This document shows, in pieces, positions 43,950-55,986 of a stretch of DNA of 64,000 bases (the first letter of the stretch is position 1; each line of letters starts with the position of its first letter). The notes beneath the pieces were generated by a model. That model did no database searches. It worked only from the letters and a program-made list of their open reading frames with translations, and had not been told where the DNA came from. A program made the position numbers and the translations under genes. The stretch is taken from contig JAEMBT020000105.1 in assembly GCA_018873245.2 (NCBI GenBank), positions 1-64,000 on the forward strand, read 5' to 3'. The stretch comes from Archegozetes longisetosus. Its lineage: Eukaryota > Arthropoda > Arachnida > Sarcoptiformes > Trhypochthoniidae.

Positions 43950-45254
43950 CTCTGATACTAAATGAAAACACCCAACACGTGTAGCCCCCCTCACAAAACC
44001 CCACCTAACCCGATCTGACTTAGCCAGTCCAAGTCTTGCCTCCCTACTCTTATGGCAGACCCTTTCAGCCCTCTCTGATCGCCTACCTATCATTATATGC
44101 CTCCCCCTGCTCCGTAAGATGCCCCTAACCTTACCAAGTTCTACACAAACTTTAAAAAAGCCGACTGGCCTAGTTTTACCAAAATAGTTGATGAATCTCT
44201 CAAAGACTACGACCCCGCTCTCTTTGTTTCCATCGACCGTGCAGAATCCTATATCAGGGAATCCATTAATACCTCAAAATTAACTGTCCCTTCCGGCCGC
44301 AGAAATTGCTATATTCCCTCTTCTCTAACTATCAAAGCTTTAATTTCAGAAAGGGACTAACTGCGCCATAGGCTCTCCCGTTCCACCAACCAACCCCCCG
44401 TCTGAATCCGATTCTCAGCATCTAACGGCCCTAATAAGCTAATACAATAAGAAATAAAAAAAGCTCAGTCACCTGCGCTGAGCAGACTTTGCCAAGACAC
44501 TTGATCGCCGCACCACGCCACGTAAACTCTGGAAAACCCTCAAATCTATAGGCAACAGCACCTCCCATTCCTACGAAACTATTTCTCTGTCCATACCAAA
44601 TCGAGCCTCCAGCCATAAATCCCAGGCTAAAATCCTAATAAAACACTACGCCTTCATATCCCGCATGCCGCATATTAAATCTGATGGAAGATCCTTTCGC
44701 TCCGTGAAATCTCTGAGACTCAGTGATTCCCCTAAACCTGCTTTTCACCAACGAACAAACCCTCGCAATTATCCGTTCAATACCCTCTTCTTATGCACAA
44801 GACCCAAACGAAATACCCAACCACCACCTCAAACACCTCTACCCTGATGCAATAGCTGCCCTTACTAAACTTTTCAACTTTTCCTACCAAAATACCGACT
44901 GAGTATCTCGCCGAAAAATCAAGCTGCACCCTATTCACACCCGAAAGACACGAATTAAAATACCAACCCCTTATTACCCTTAATAACATTCATATTCCTA
45001 CAGCCAAAAACCCTAAGAGTAATCTTCGACCCTCTGCTCACCTTCTCCCCACACAGCCTACCTAATACAAAAGTCAGTCGTCGCCTAAACTCCCTTTAAA
45101 GAACTCTCCTCTAGTTCCTGGGGCTAGAATAAAGAAACACAGAAACAATTAAGAATAACCAAGTATATAATAAAGGTTAGTTTATTGAAATGTCATTCTT
45201 ATAATTAGTTTAATATATATATAGAAAATATTGAATTGAACGGTTCGAAAGCAG

Positions 45255-45256
<2 letters not shown>

Positions 45257-45292
<36 letters not shown>
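45257..45292. repeat. (GA)n microsatellite, left arm
   Basis: About 18 GA units. The mirror position in the right arm (55,850-55,960) has a much longer (CT)n tract with CTTT interruptions. Confidence 0.9.
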
Positions 45293-45294
<2 letters not shown>

Positions 45295-45429
45295 CCTCTT
45301 GCTTTCGCTAAAAGCTAATGCCTTTCAACCGTTTTGACAAATAAGGTGTGGTGACCATTGATTAGATGTCCACAGAAACGAGTCCAACACAAAACTTTTA
45401 ATAACTTCCAAATATAAAATTAGATGAAA

Positions 45430-46000
45430 TAAGACAAATGTAAATGAAATATAATCATGACAGTATTAAAGATCCTCAGAAGATTCATATTATGAGAGAG
45501 ATATCCTTAAGAACTGTTTACAGAAATATTAGCAAAATTTCTAGTAATTTAGGTATAGATCGGAAGGTTGGTTCGGATAGGCTAAGAATATTGAAAACTA
45601 ATGACTGGCGTCGAATTTCAAATCTTTTGGTAACAATGAGCGAGTTATATCCTGATGGTTTATCTTTCAACATAACAATGCCACTTCCCATACCACCGCT
45701 CGATTATGCAAAAATTTGTTCAAAGACCAGAATCTTGAGGTTATGGAGTGGACACCTAATTCTCCTGATCTAAACCCCATATAAGATGTATGGGGGATTA
45801 TGAAAAAGATAATTGAGAAATTTGAACCAAAGACTATTTCTATGTGCAAGGAAGAAATTAACGAAGTTTGGTCTGAACAAAGCCACGATCTCCTGACTTC
45901 TCTCGTAAAAAGTATGCCAAAGAGAATAGAAATGTGTATTGGCTCTAATAGCGCAAAAATCAACCATTATTTTTTTATAATATTTATAGTTAATGTATAA
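45430..46000 (+). mobile_element. Dead Tc1-type transposase remnant, left arm
   Basis: Plus-strand remnant: helix-turn-helix-like ISLRTVYRNISKI, DWRRISNLLVTMSELYPDG, NNAT-type version of the QQDNAPxH catalytic block (second Asp changed to Asn), then WTPNSPDLNP, where the third acidic codon is a stop. The end reads LLTSLVKSMPKRIEMCI. The first Asp region is missing. The same changes occur in the right arm, so the element died before the palindrome formed. No inverted ends found. Confidence 0.85.
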
Positions 46001-46395
46001 TTAATATATGAAATACCATTATTATATATCGATGAATAAAAAACTTAAATATAAATACAAAAATATAAAATGCCATTTTTATGGCCTCAGGTTTATATAA
46101 GACTACAAAATAGATATTCAACCAAAATTGATAACTAATTTAATATTCAAACTATGAGATGAAAGAAAAATTTGTTTATTCTCACATTTCTTGATATATA
46201 GCATACAGGTATAGGAATTATGAATCAATTATCAAAGAATATATAATTAAGAGTAACTACTTAGTTTGCTAACCTAATCACCAATCTACAATGTATCTCA
46301 AATCGATCATTAGCTAAAAGCTTAGTATAAGAAAAAGATAAAGAAAAACTTAATATATATTCGTTGAACTCAATAGTGGAACTAGTCAGATTTTA

Positions 46396-47142
46396 CTATC
46401 TGGGCGACATTTTGTGAAATTCTCTTGAAATCATTCTCCACTTCCTCACATAATTCAATTTTTTGTTCATCATACGGCAAAGAGAAAATCTCGCTTCATC
46501 GGGAAATACAAGATCTGCCAAAATTTCGGCATCTATTCTCATCAATGAGCGATTTGCTCTAACAATGCTACAATGAATATCGGCGTTTTGACGTTGCAAT
46601 TCCTTTTTACCATCCTTCTCATAGCTGATATACACTTTAGAATATTGAAAATAAGATTTTATGATCGAATAACCACGTTCATCCTTTTCTCTAGTATCAT
46701 GAATAACTTGAGCAAAATAACATTGACTTTCCTTCATCGACTTATCGTTCAAAATAGATTTCGCTAGATCTTTAACACCTTGGACCATTTTCTCATATTG
46801 AACGGCTGTAAGACCCTTAAAGAATTCACAAACGGCATTTACAATATCTTGGAAGTAATTTCGATCTTGTATCACGAACTCTTTAGTGGAAGTAAGCTCT
46901 GTTGAGAAATATCTTGATTGTGTCACAAGACTCATATAATCTTTGAAATAACCAAATGAGTCGTATGCTTTATCGAAAGGATCAAATTTAGAAGCCTTTT
47001 GGTAATGTTTGAGTAAAATGTCTATGGCATCTAAGTGCATTGTCGGATCTTCAAATAGTTCAACATGTTTGGGATTCTTCCTTGATCTGAGTTTAGGAAC
47101 ATCCTCATCACCAATAGTAATCTGATTAATATATACCTTCAT
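46396..47142 (-). CDS. Palindrome gene A, left copy, unknown function
   Basis: An intact 248-residue frame, ATG at 47,142. The N-terminal half is predicted helical (DAIDILLKHYQKASKF, FQDIVNAVCEFFKGL); the second half has alternating hydrophobic residues (YSKVYISYEKDGKKELQRQN) suggesting beta strands, and the C-terminus is basic (KLNYVRKWRMISREF). No signal peptide or membrane segment. A 5'-leader intron (mirror of 53,893-53,956) ends about 36 nt before the ATG. It differs from the right copy at about 14 residues. Weak similarity in layout and some residues to gene B suggests an ancient duplication. I do not recognise the family. Confidence 0.7.
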   Translation of the reverse strand: MKVYINQITIGDEDVPKLRSRKNPKHVELFEDPTMHLDAIDILLKHYQKASKFDPFDKAYDSFGYFKDYMSLVTQSRYFSTELTSTKEFVIQDRNYFQDIVNAVCEFFKGLTAVQYEKMVQGVKDLAKSILNDKSMKESQCYFAQVIHDTREKDERGYSIIKSYFQYSKVYISYEKDGKKELQRQNADIHCSIVRANRSLMRIDAEILADLVFPDEARFSLCRMMNKKLNYVRKWRMISREFHKMSPR

Positions 47143-47772
47143 ATTTACTGTACCAACTTCAGTCAGCTTAGAAAGGTTGCTAAAATATAAAGAAACAATT
47201 TAGATTGGCTTCTAATTAAATGACATTCAAAACTATTACTTACGAGTTAGAAATGCTAACTTGTAATTGAAATTGTTCAATGTTGGAGTTTAACAATTTT
47301 GTGGTATTTAAAGGAAAATCATATAGTGGATAAAGATCGAGTGATATAAAGTAGCCAATGAAATAAACTATTGTGACTTAGAGACAAAACTTAACCAATC
47401 ATATTAATTTCTTTATCTCTTAAAATTAAATACAGACACAACTTGTTTATGTGTTATATATGATAAATTTGTCTCAAAAGTATGTTTAACCTTTGACAGA
47501 CTAGGATATATAATAAATTAGCTATTTATATCAAATTAACGTTTGACACTGTAGTGTTATAAGTGTGTTGATAATCTATAAATAGCAAATTCATAATATT
47601 TTCTGGTCTGTTAAATGACATCTGGATTATAAAATGCTTCAAAAAATTATCAAATCTAACATAAGCAATTTGTTATTGAAACTTAATTTATAAACAAGAA
47701 AATAACTATTTCTTTCATATGCAAGTGAACAACCCATCAAAAGTTTACCACATCTAACATATAAGTCTTGAT

Positions 47773-48410
47773 TAATGCTGCGTTTTTAGACTTTAGACTT
47801 TAGACTGTTTCTAAAGTCTAGAAAAGTCTTAGACCATGTCTAAAGTCTAAAGGTATTCTAAAGTCTAAGTCTGAAGTCTTAAACTAGTTTAGACTTTTAG
47901 ACCTCAACAAAAAGATTTTAAAGTAACAACTTCTGAGAAATTTAATATATTGAATTGTCATATAAAATCAAAAGAAAATATTTTATTTATTTAACATGAT
48001 GTTTTCAACTTTTGTTGCAATAGTTCAATGAATGGGTCATAGAGACCATTTTAAACTTATTGTAGTCATGAATAAGTTATAACTTGAAAAGAACTTCAAA
48101 ATAGATTCAAAGTATGAAGCTGTAGTTTTAGAAAGTGATGAGTGTTGAAAAACCTCAAAGAAAGTCACGAAAATGGGATCGTTTTGAAAAATTGAGTGAA
48201 AAAGAATAGAATGTAAGTTTTGTTCTAAAGATTTCAGTGAAAAAACAGGAATCGATTCCCTTTGATATCATCAAAAGTCACAAATTATTAAAATTTGTTG
48301 GGTCTAAAAGGCTAATCTAAGTCTAAAGTCTAAAAGATCTTTTTAGACGAGAGGTCTAAAGTCTAAAGTCTAGAGCATTGGACATCAAATCTAAACTTTG
48401 CGCAGCATTA
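47773..48410. mobile_element. hAT-like MITE with GTCTAAA repeats, left arm
   Basis: 638 bp, ends TAATGCTGCG and CGCAGCATTA, flanked by 8-bp duplications GTCTTGAT and GTCTCGAT (one mismatch), as for hAT. Both subterminal regions carry many copies of GTCTAAA/TTTAGAC, in direct and inverted orientation, giving nested hairpins. No coding frame. Mirrored at 52,719-53,363. Confidence 0.82.
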
Positions 48411-48865
48411 GTCTCGATAATAAAATGCTTATATTCGATTTGATAAATTTTTCAACCAATTTATAACACAGATATTATCTGACAGACCAGAAAACAATCA
48501 ATTAGTCATGTATAGATTTGCAACACGTGTAATACTATAGTGTCACATATGTTGATTTGATATAAACATTAATAAAACTAGAAAATGATTATTTCTTCAT
48601 TTAAACAATTCTTGAAAATTGGATCATATCCAACACAAGCATTTTATTAATATACTATAGTTAAATTGAAAAACAACAAATTTTTCATATTTCTTTAATT
48701 TCCATATTGAAAAAAGTAATCTGTACTGTAACATTGTTGAGATTTGTCGTATATAACATAAACGTTTTATTATGGAAACTTAATTTCATAAACAAGAAAA
48801 TAATTATTTCTCTCATATTAAAGTGAACAATTCAAAATACAACTGAATTGAATAATAAAGATAAG

Positions 48866-49605
48866 TTATCTTGATGATTCGTAAGTCCAATAATTATTAT
48901 TCTTATAAGAAACATCAATTCTATGGGAAATATTTGCCCTAATCCAGTGTTCAATAGTTGTAGCAGGCATTTTAGATAATTCATCGGAATTTATATTAAC
49001 TAACGCAGAATTTAAGCGTAATTGAGTAACTTTAAAATCTTGGAAATTTTTAACAATTATTCTGTTATTCACAGAAAAATTAATGTCGACTGAATGAATG
49101 ATCAATTTTATTTTAGCGTTCTCAACACCATTATTGACATCTCTAGCATCAATTACAAAAAAATTGAAATTTGCAATTTTCGATTTAGAGCAAAGATCCT
49201 GATTCAATAGTTGTTCAATTAAGAATGTGTTAGCCATTTCCCCCTAATGATTGCTGAATAATATTTTTATCTCTGGAATCTGGTTGGAGTTTGCTTACTT
49301 CTATCAATTTATCTATAAATTGTGTATAGTCCAATTTATCGAGAGACGGGAAGTTGCCAAGCATAATCCGTTGGCAAATATAGAGAATTGGTGATCGACT
49401 TGACATACTTATTGTAATGAGTGGTAGCTTCGGCCGAGTTTTGTTTTTGTGGATAGAATTTCGCTTCATCTTGGAGACTTTGCAGAATGGTTGCCAATGC
49501 ATTAAGGTATTTTGTTTTATCTTCTTGAGATTCGTTTGTATCGGATGAATTGCCACCAAGAATAATTGAATTAATAAATGTAAGCTTACCAGAATTGGTG
49601 GACAT
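48866..49605 (-). pseudogene. Palindrome gene B, left copy, frame interrupted
   Basis: Same gene as 51,520-52,263, in opposite orientation, but the frame is interrupted about a third of the way in, leaving two overlapping parts. The start (STNSGKLTFINSIILGG) and the C-terminal half (MANTFLIEQLLNQDLC) match the right copy almost exactly. See that entry for the description. Confidence 0.75.
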
Positions 49606-50167
49606 TTTAAGAACCTGTAAATACAATAATTAATTTTGGGAAATTCAATTAAAAGTTTCAAAAATCAAAATAAATACAAAGGTTAATACAGTATAAAATA
49701 CTTTACTATTTGTGTTCAGCAATCTAACCACTTTGGACTACGATGTTCAATTTAAATAAGAGAAGTAACTGATAGTACTTCTCCTACTTATACATAAACA
49801 CTTAGATATTTAGCGCAAACTCTGTTGATTATTTCATGCCTAAGGGTCTGTACATGAGGGACGTCCACATATAAGAATATGTGTGATATGTGAATAATAA
49901 GCGATATCAATATGTTCATTTGTGTTTAGTCTAAAATCAAATCTAATCAACTAAGCTATTTTAGATAAGAGTATTGAAACAGTCCTCCCTAAATTTTAGA
50001 CTGTCTATGCATAACGGTCTAAAGATCTTTGCATAGAAGACGTCTATAATTTCCATATTTGTTAAACAAATAAAATTAAATAAAATATGAAAAGCACTCC
50101 ATCATATTAATAAACAAAACTTCAGGCATTCCGATTCACGCTTAATACCGTTTCATTTGCTTAACAA
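49606..50167. other. Upstream region of gene B, left arm
   Basis: Contains the mirror of the gene B leader intron and promoter. Long shared stretch with a pair of GTCTAAA/TTTAGAC words near 50,000-50,020. No gene. Confidence 0.6.
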
Positions 50168-50956
50168 TGCAATTTTCCGATCTGTTAGATTCAAACTAAT
50201 CTCATATAAACAACTAGACAATACTAATCAATTGTATTTTCAAAAGCTACACTCCTCATCATAATATATACGCACACTCTCGGACGCTTTAAGATTTCGC
50301 TCGATGGCTTAAACATTGGGTGCGACCAATCAAAACAAAATTATCAATTTACAACTTTTTAACTCCATCATCAAATAATTTAGCGACATCGATCGCAATA
50401 TGAGTGATTTATTGTATAGAAATAGTAATAGTATCAGAATCAGGAGCAGATATTATACGTGTATATTAACTTAACATTGAATCGATGTTGAATTGAAGTT
50501 TGAAGCTATCAATTGATCAAATGTGAGAGTAGATGTATGTCCACTTACAGTGCATGAAGAAGTAATAGGAATAGAATGTGTACTAAAAGTAAACTCTAGA
50601 GTGACAGTACAGCGTAATATACTGTATATACACTGTCAAAAGATTTGATATAAAACAGGTTCAATATTCAAACGGGTGATTTACAAAGATTAGAAAAATA
50701 CAAAATTGGCAGTCTTTCAACGAGAGAACACCTAACCTAATATGACTAGCAAATATAAAGAGAATAGTTGTTTATGTAAAAGCAACATGTATAGTCAATT
50801 CATTAAAGTAATAACTGAGAAATTATCTTGTTACAAAATGAGAACGTTGGTTTACAAAAGACAATACAAGTATTCATTTTCCTTAAGAACATTTTGGAAT
50901 TGTAAACTTCGACGTTCAGCATTCTTGATAACATAACTTTGTTGTCTTGAATTCGT
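50168..50956. other. Unique 789-bp centre of the palindrome
   Basis: The only part of the structure without an inverted partner. AT-rich; the short frames in it look random. No RNA gene, repeat or open frame that I can support. It may be the remnant of the junction where the inverted duplication formed. Confidence 0.7.
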
Positions 50957-51417
50957 TTGTTAAGCAAATGAAACGGTATTAAGCGTGAATCGGAATGCCT
51001 GAAGTTTTGTTTATTAATATGATGGAGTGCTTTTCATATTTTATTTAATTTTATTTGTTTAACAAATATGGAAATTATAGACGTCTTCTATGCAAAGATC
51101 TTTAGACCGTTATGCATAGACAGTCTAAAATTTAGGAGGACTGTTTCAATACTCTTATCTAAAATAGCTTAGTTGATTAGATTTGATTTTTAGACTAAAC
51201 ACAAATGAACATATTGATATCGCTTATTATTCACATATCACACATATTCTTATATGTGGACGTCCCTCATGTACAGACCCTTAGGCATGAAATAATCAAC
51301 AGAGTTTGCGCTAAATATCTAAGTGTTTATGTATAAGTAGGAGAAGTACTATCAGTTACTTCTCTTATTTAAATTGAACATCGTAGTCCAAAGTGGTTAG
51401 ATTGCTGAACACAAATA

Positions 51418-51510
51418 GTAAAGTATTTTATACTGTATTAACCTTTGTATTTATTTTGATTTTTTGAAACTTTTAATTGAATTTCCCAAAATTAATTATT
51501 GTATTTACAG
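51418..51510 (+). other. Probable 5'-leader intron of gene B, right arm
   Basis: Donor GTAAAG at 51,418 and acceptor TTTACAG ending at 51,510, nine bases before the ATG of gene B. An intron so close to the ATG is seen for both palindrome genes. TATTTAAA at about 51,366 could serve as a TATA-like element. Confidence 0.55.
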
Positions 51511-51519
51511 GTTCTTAAA

Positions 51520-52263
51520 ATGTCCACCAATTCTGGTAAGCTTACATTTATTAATTCAATTATTCTTGGTGGCAATTCATCCGATACAAACGAATCTCAA
51601 GAAGATAAAACAAAATACCTTAATGCATTGGCAACCATTCTGCAAAGTCTCCAAGATGAAGCGAAATTCTATCCACAAAAACAAAACTCGGCCGAAGCTA
51701 CCACTCATTACAATAAGTATGTCAAGTCGATCACCAATTCTCTATATTTGCCAACGGATTATGCTTGGCAACTTCCCGATTCGTCTCTCGATAAATTGGA
51801 CTATACACAATTTATAGATAAATTGATAGAAGTAAGCAAACTCCAACCAGATTCCAGAGATAAAAATATTATTCAGCAATCATTAGGGGAAATGGCTAAC
51901 ACATTCTTAATTGAACAACTATTGAATCAGGATCTTTGCTCTAAATCGAAAATTGCAAATTTCAATTTTTTTGTAATTGATGCTAGAGATGTCAATAATG
52001 GTGTTGAGAACGCTAAAATAAAATTGATCATTCATTCAGTCGACATTAATTTTTCTGTGAATAACAGAATAATTGTTAAAAATTTCCAAGATTTTAAAGT
52101 TACTCAATTACGCTTAAATTCTGCGTTAGTTAATATAAATTCCGATGAATTATCTAAAATGCCTGCTACAACTATTGAACACTGGATTAGGGCAAATATT
52201 TCCCATAGAATTGATGTTTCTTATAAGAATAATAATTATTGGACTTACGAATCATCAAGATAA
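51520..52263 (+). CDS. Palindrome gene B, right copy, unknown function
   Basis: An intact frame of 247 residues from ATG 51,520 (an in-frame upstream start at 51,499 lies within the probable intron). The N-terminal half is helical (NALATILQSLQDEAKF, YTQFIDKLIEVSKLQ); the second half looks beta-rich (IANFNFFVIDARDV, AKIKLIIHSVDINFSV, VTQLRLNSALVNI). C-terminus EHWIRANISHRIDV. No signal peptide or membrane segment. Nearly the same length as gene A, and the C-terminal halves align loosely (F-FVIDARD with F-QVIHDTR, then VDINFSV with VYISYV), so A and B are probably old paralogues. The intact frame and conserved splice sites suggest a functional gene. Family not recognised. Confidence 0.72.
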   Translation: MSTNSGKLTFINSIILGGNSSDTNESQEDKTKYLNALATILQSLQDEAKFYPQKQNSAEATTHYNKYVKSITNSLYLPTDYAWQLPDSSLDKLDYTQFIDKLIEVSKLQPDSRDKNIIQQSLGEMANTFLIEQLLNQDLCSKSKIANFNFFVIDARDVNNGVENAKIKLIIHSVDINFSVNNRIIVKNFQDFKVTQLRLNSALVNINSDELSKMPATTIEHWIRANISHRIDVSYKNNNYWTYESSR

Positions 52264-52718
52264 CTTATCTTTATTATTCAATTCAGTTGTATTTTGAATT
52301 GTTCACTTTAATATGAGAGAAATAATTATTTTCTTGTTTATGAAATTAAGTTTCCATAATAAAACGTTTATGTTATATACGACAAATCTCAACAATGTTA
52401 CAGTACAGATTACTTTTTTCAATATGGAAATTAAAGAAATATGAAAAATTTGTTGTTTTTCAATTTAACTATAGTATATTAATAAAATGCTTGTGTTGGA
52501 TATGATCCAATTTTCAAGAATTGTTTAAATGAAGAAATAATCATTTTCTAGTTTTATTAATGTTTATATCAAATCAACATATGTGACACTATAGTATTAC
52601 ACGTGTTGCAAATCTATACATGACTAATTGATTGTTTTCTGGTCTGTCAGATAATATCTGTGTTATAAATTGGTTGAAAAATTTATCAAATCGAATATAA
52701 GCATTTTATTATCGAGAC

Positions 52719-53363
52719 TAATGCTGCGCAAAGTTTAGATTTGATGTCCAATGCTCTAGACTTTAGACTTTAGACCTCTCGTCTAAAAAGATCTTTAGAC
52801 TTTAGACTTAGATTAGCCTTTTAGACCCAACAAATTTTAATAATTTGTGACTTTTGATGATATCAAAGGGAATCGATTCCTGTTTTTTTCACTGAAATCT
52901 TTAGAACAAAACTTACATTCTATTCTTTTTTCACTCAATTTTTCAAAACGATCCCATTTTCGTGACTTTCTTTGAGGTTTTTCAACACTCATCACTTTCT
53001 AAAACTACAGCTTCATACTTTGAATCTATTTTGAAGTTCTTTTCAAGTTATAACTTATTCATGACTACAATAAGTTTAAAATGGTCTCTATGACCCATTC
53101 ATTGAACTATTGCAACAAAAAGTTGAAAACATCATGTTAAATAAATAAAATATTTTCTTTTGATTTTATATGACAATTCAATATATTAAATTTCTCAGAA
53201 GTTGTTACTTTAAAATCTTTTTTGTTGAGGTCTAAAAGTCTAAACTAGTTTAAGACTTCAGACTTAGACTTTTAGAATACCTTTAGACTTTAGACATGGT
53301 CTAAGACTTTTTCTAGACTTTAGAAACAGTCTAAAGTCTAAAGTCTAAAAACGCGCAGCATTA
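52719..53363. mobile_element. hAT-like MITE with GTCTAAA repeats, right arm
   Basis: Mirror copy of 47,773-48,410 with the same ends and duplications ATCGAGAC and ATCAAGAC. The shared position in both arms shows it was inserted before the palindrome formed. Confidence 0.82.
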
Positions 53364-53892
53364 ATCAAGACTTATATGTTAGATGTGGTAAACTTTTGAT
53401 GGGTTGTTCACTTGCATATGAAAGAAATAGTTATTTTCTTGTTTATAAATTAAGTTTCAATAACAAATTGCTTATGTTAGATTTGATAATTTTTTGAAGC
53501 ATTTTATAATCCAGATGTCATTTAACAGACCAGAAAATATTATGAATTTGCTATTTATAGATTATCAACACACTTATAACACTACAGTGTCAAACGTTAA
53601 TTTGATATAAATAGCTAATTTATTATATATCCTAGTCTGTCAAAGGTTAAACATACTTTTGAGACAAATTTATCATATATAACACATAAACAAGTTGTGT
53701 CTGTATTTAATTTTAAGAGATAAAGAAATTAATATGATTGGTTAAGTTTTGTCTCTAAGTCACAATAGTTTATTTCATTGGCTACTTTATATCACTCGAT
53801 CTTTATCCACTATATGATTTTCCTTTAAATACCACAAAATTGTTAAACTCCAACATTGAACAATTTCAATTACAAGTTAGCATTTCTAACTC

Positions 53893-53956
53893 GTAAGTAA
53901 TAGTTTTAAATGTCATTTAATTAGAAGCCAATCTAAATTGTTTCTTTATATTTTAG
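53893..53956 (+). other. Probable 5'-leader intron of gene A, right arm
   Basis: Donor GTAAGTAATA at 53,893 and acceptor TATATTTTAG ending at 53,956, 37 bases before ATG. TTTAAATA near 53,823 is a candidate TATA element about 70 bp before the donor. Confidence 0.6.
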
Positions 53957-53993
53957 CAACCTTTCTAAGCTGACTGAAGTTGGTACAGTAAAT

Positions 53994-54740
53994 ATGAAGG
54001 TATATATTAATCAGATTACTATTGGTGATGAGGATGTTCCTAAACTCAGATCAAGGAAGAATCCCAAACATGTTGAACTATTTGAAGATCCGACAATGCA
54101 CTTAGATGCCATAGACATTTTACTTAAACATTATCAAAAGGCTTCTAAATTTGATCCTTTCGATAAAGCATACGACTCATTTGGTTATTTCAAAGATTAT
54201 ATTAGCCTTGTGACACAATCAAGATATTTCTCAACAGAGCTTACTTCCACTAAAGAGTTCGTGATACAAGATCGAAATTACTTCCAAGATATTGTAAATG
54301 CCGTTTGTGAATTCTTTAAGGATCTTACAGCCGTTCAATATGAGAAAATGGTCCAAGGTGTTAAAGATCTAGTGAAATCTATTTTGAATGATATGTCGAT
54401 GAGGGAAAGTCAATGTTATTTTGCTCAAGTTATTCATGATACTAGAGAAAAGGATGAACGTGGTTATTCGATCATAAAATCTTATTTTCAATATTCTAAA
54501 GTGTATATCAGCTACGTAAAGGATGGTAAAAGAGAATTGCAACGCCAAAACGCCGATATTCATTGTAGTATTGTTAGAGCAAATCGCTCATTGATGAGAA
54601 TAGATGCCGAAATTTTGGCAGATCTTGTATTTCCCAATGAAACGAGATTTTTCTTTTGCCGTATGTTGAAGAAAAAATTAAATTATGTGAGGAAGTGGAG
54701 AATGATTTCAAAAGAATTTCACAAAATTTCACCCAGATAG
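53994..54740 (+). CDS. Palindrome gene A, right copy, unknown function
   Basis: An intact 248-residue frame, about 94 percent identical in protein to the left copy. Differences cluster toward the C-terminal third (for example NETRFFFCRMLKKK against DEARFSLCRMMNKK), and several are conservative, while the sampled coding DNA differs by about 2 percent. Both copies open suggests either recent origin or selection. Helical N-terminal half, beta-rich second half, basic C-terminus. No family recognised. Confidence 0.7.
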   Translation: MKVYINQITIGDEDVPKLRSRKNPKHVELFEDPTMHLDAIDILLKHYQKASKFDPFDKAYDSFGYFKDYISLVTQSRYFSTELTSTKEFVIQDRNYFQDIVNAVCEFFKDLTAVQYEKMVQGVKDLVKSILNDMSMRESQCYFAQVIHDTREKDERGYSIIKSYFQYSKVYISYVKDGKRELQRQNADIHCSIVRANRSLMRIDAEILADLVFPNETRFFFCRMLKKKLNYVRKWRMISKEFHKISPR

Positions 54741-55144
54741 TAAAATCTGACTAGTTCCACTATTGTGTTCAACGAATATACTAGTGTATTAAGTTTTTCT
54801 TTATCTTTTTTCTTATATTAGGCTTTTAGCTAATAATCGATTTGAGATACATTGTAGATTGATGATTAGATTAGCAAACTAATTAGTTACTACTAATTAT
54901 ATATTCTTTGATAAATGATTCATAATTCCTATACCTGCATGCTATATCAAGAAATGTGAGAATAAACAAATTTTTCTTTCATCTCATAGTTTGAATATTA
55001 AATTAGTTCTCAATTTTGGTTGAACATATATTATGTAATCTTATATAAACATAAGAGCATAAAAATGGCATTTTATATTTTTATATAAAGTTTTTTATTC
55101 ATCGATATATAATAATGATATTTCATATATTAATTATACCTTAA

Positions 55145-55700
55145 CTATAAATATAAAAAATAATGGTTAATTTTTGCGCTATTAGAGCCAATACACATTT
55201 CTATTCTCTTTGGCATACTTTTTACGAGAGAAGTCAGGAGATCGTAGCTTAGTTCAGACCAAACTCCGTTAATTTCTTCCTTCCACATAGAAATATTCTT
55301 TAGTTCCAATTTGTCAAGTATCTTTTTCATAACCCCCCATACATCTTACATGGGGTTTAGATCAGGAGAATTAGGTGTCCACTCCAGAACCTTAAGATTC
55401 TGGTCTTTGAACCAATTTTTGCATAATCGAGCGGCGGTATGGGGAGTGGCATTGTTTTGTTGAAAGATAAAGCCATCAGGATATAACTCGCTCATTGTTA
55501 CCAAAAGATTTGAAATTCTACGCCAGTCATTAGTTTTCAATATTCTCAGCCTATCCGAAACAACCTTCTGATCTATACCTAAATTATTAGCAATTTTGCT
55601 AATATTTCTGTAAACAGTTCTTAAGGATATCTCTCTCCTACTATGAATCTTCTGAGGATCTTTAATACTGTCATGATTATATTTCATTTGCATTTGTCTT
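55145..55700 (-). mobile_element. Dead Tc1-type transposase remnant, right arm
   Basis: Mirror of 45,430-46,000. Reads IFQQNNATPHTAARLCKNWF (second Asp changed to Asn) and WTPNSPDLNPM followed by a stop at the third acidic position, then DVWGVMKKIL. Same dead residues as the left arm. Confidence 0.85.
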
Positions 55701-55842
55701 ATTTCATCTAATTTTATATTTGGAAGTTATTAAAAGCTTTATGTGTTGGACTCGTTTCTGTGGAAGCCTAAATCAATGGTCATCACACCTTATTTGTCAA
55801 AACGGTTGAAAGGCGTTAGCTTTTAGCGAAGGCAAAAGGACT

Positions 55843-55844
<2 letters not shown>

Positions 55845-55922
<78 letters not shown>

Positions 55923-55986
55923 CTCTCTTTCTTTCTTTCTTTCTCTCTCTCACTCACTCAATCCTGCTTTCGAACCGTTCAATTCA

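Larger units (their letters stand above)
41880..45130 (+). mobile_element. LINE (APE-type non-LTR retrotransposon), internally deleted
   Basis: This GC-rich, C-biased stretch differs sharply from the AT-rich surroundings. It has a 2A-like peptide and endonuclease at 42,137-42,670, a linker region at about 44,100-44,640 (with KADWPSFTKIVDESLKDYD in one frame), and a C-terminal reverse-transcriptase segment near 44,920-45,120 (CTLFTPERHELKYQPLITLN). The central reverse-transcriptase domain is missing and there are many stops. The clade looks like Jockey/CR1/L2-type. A non-autonomous MULE splits it at 42,874-43,949. Confidence 0.85.
45143..50167 (+). repeat. Left arm of giant palindrome
   Basis: About 5.03 kb, inverted match of 50,957-56,078 from end to end, including genes, introns, a MITE and a dead Tc1. 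Sampled coding stretches differ by about 2 percent. It begins just after the LINE remnant. Confidence 0.95.
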
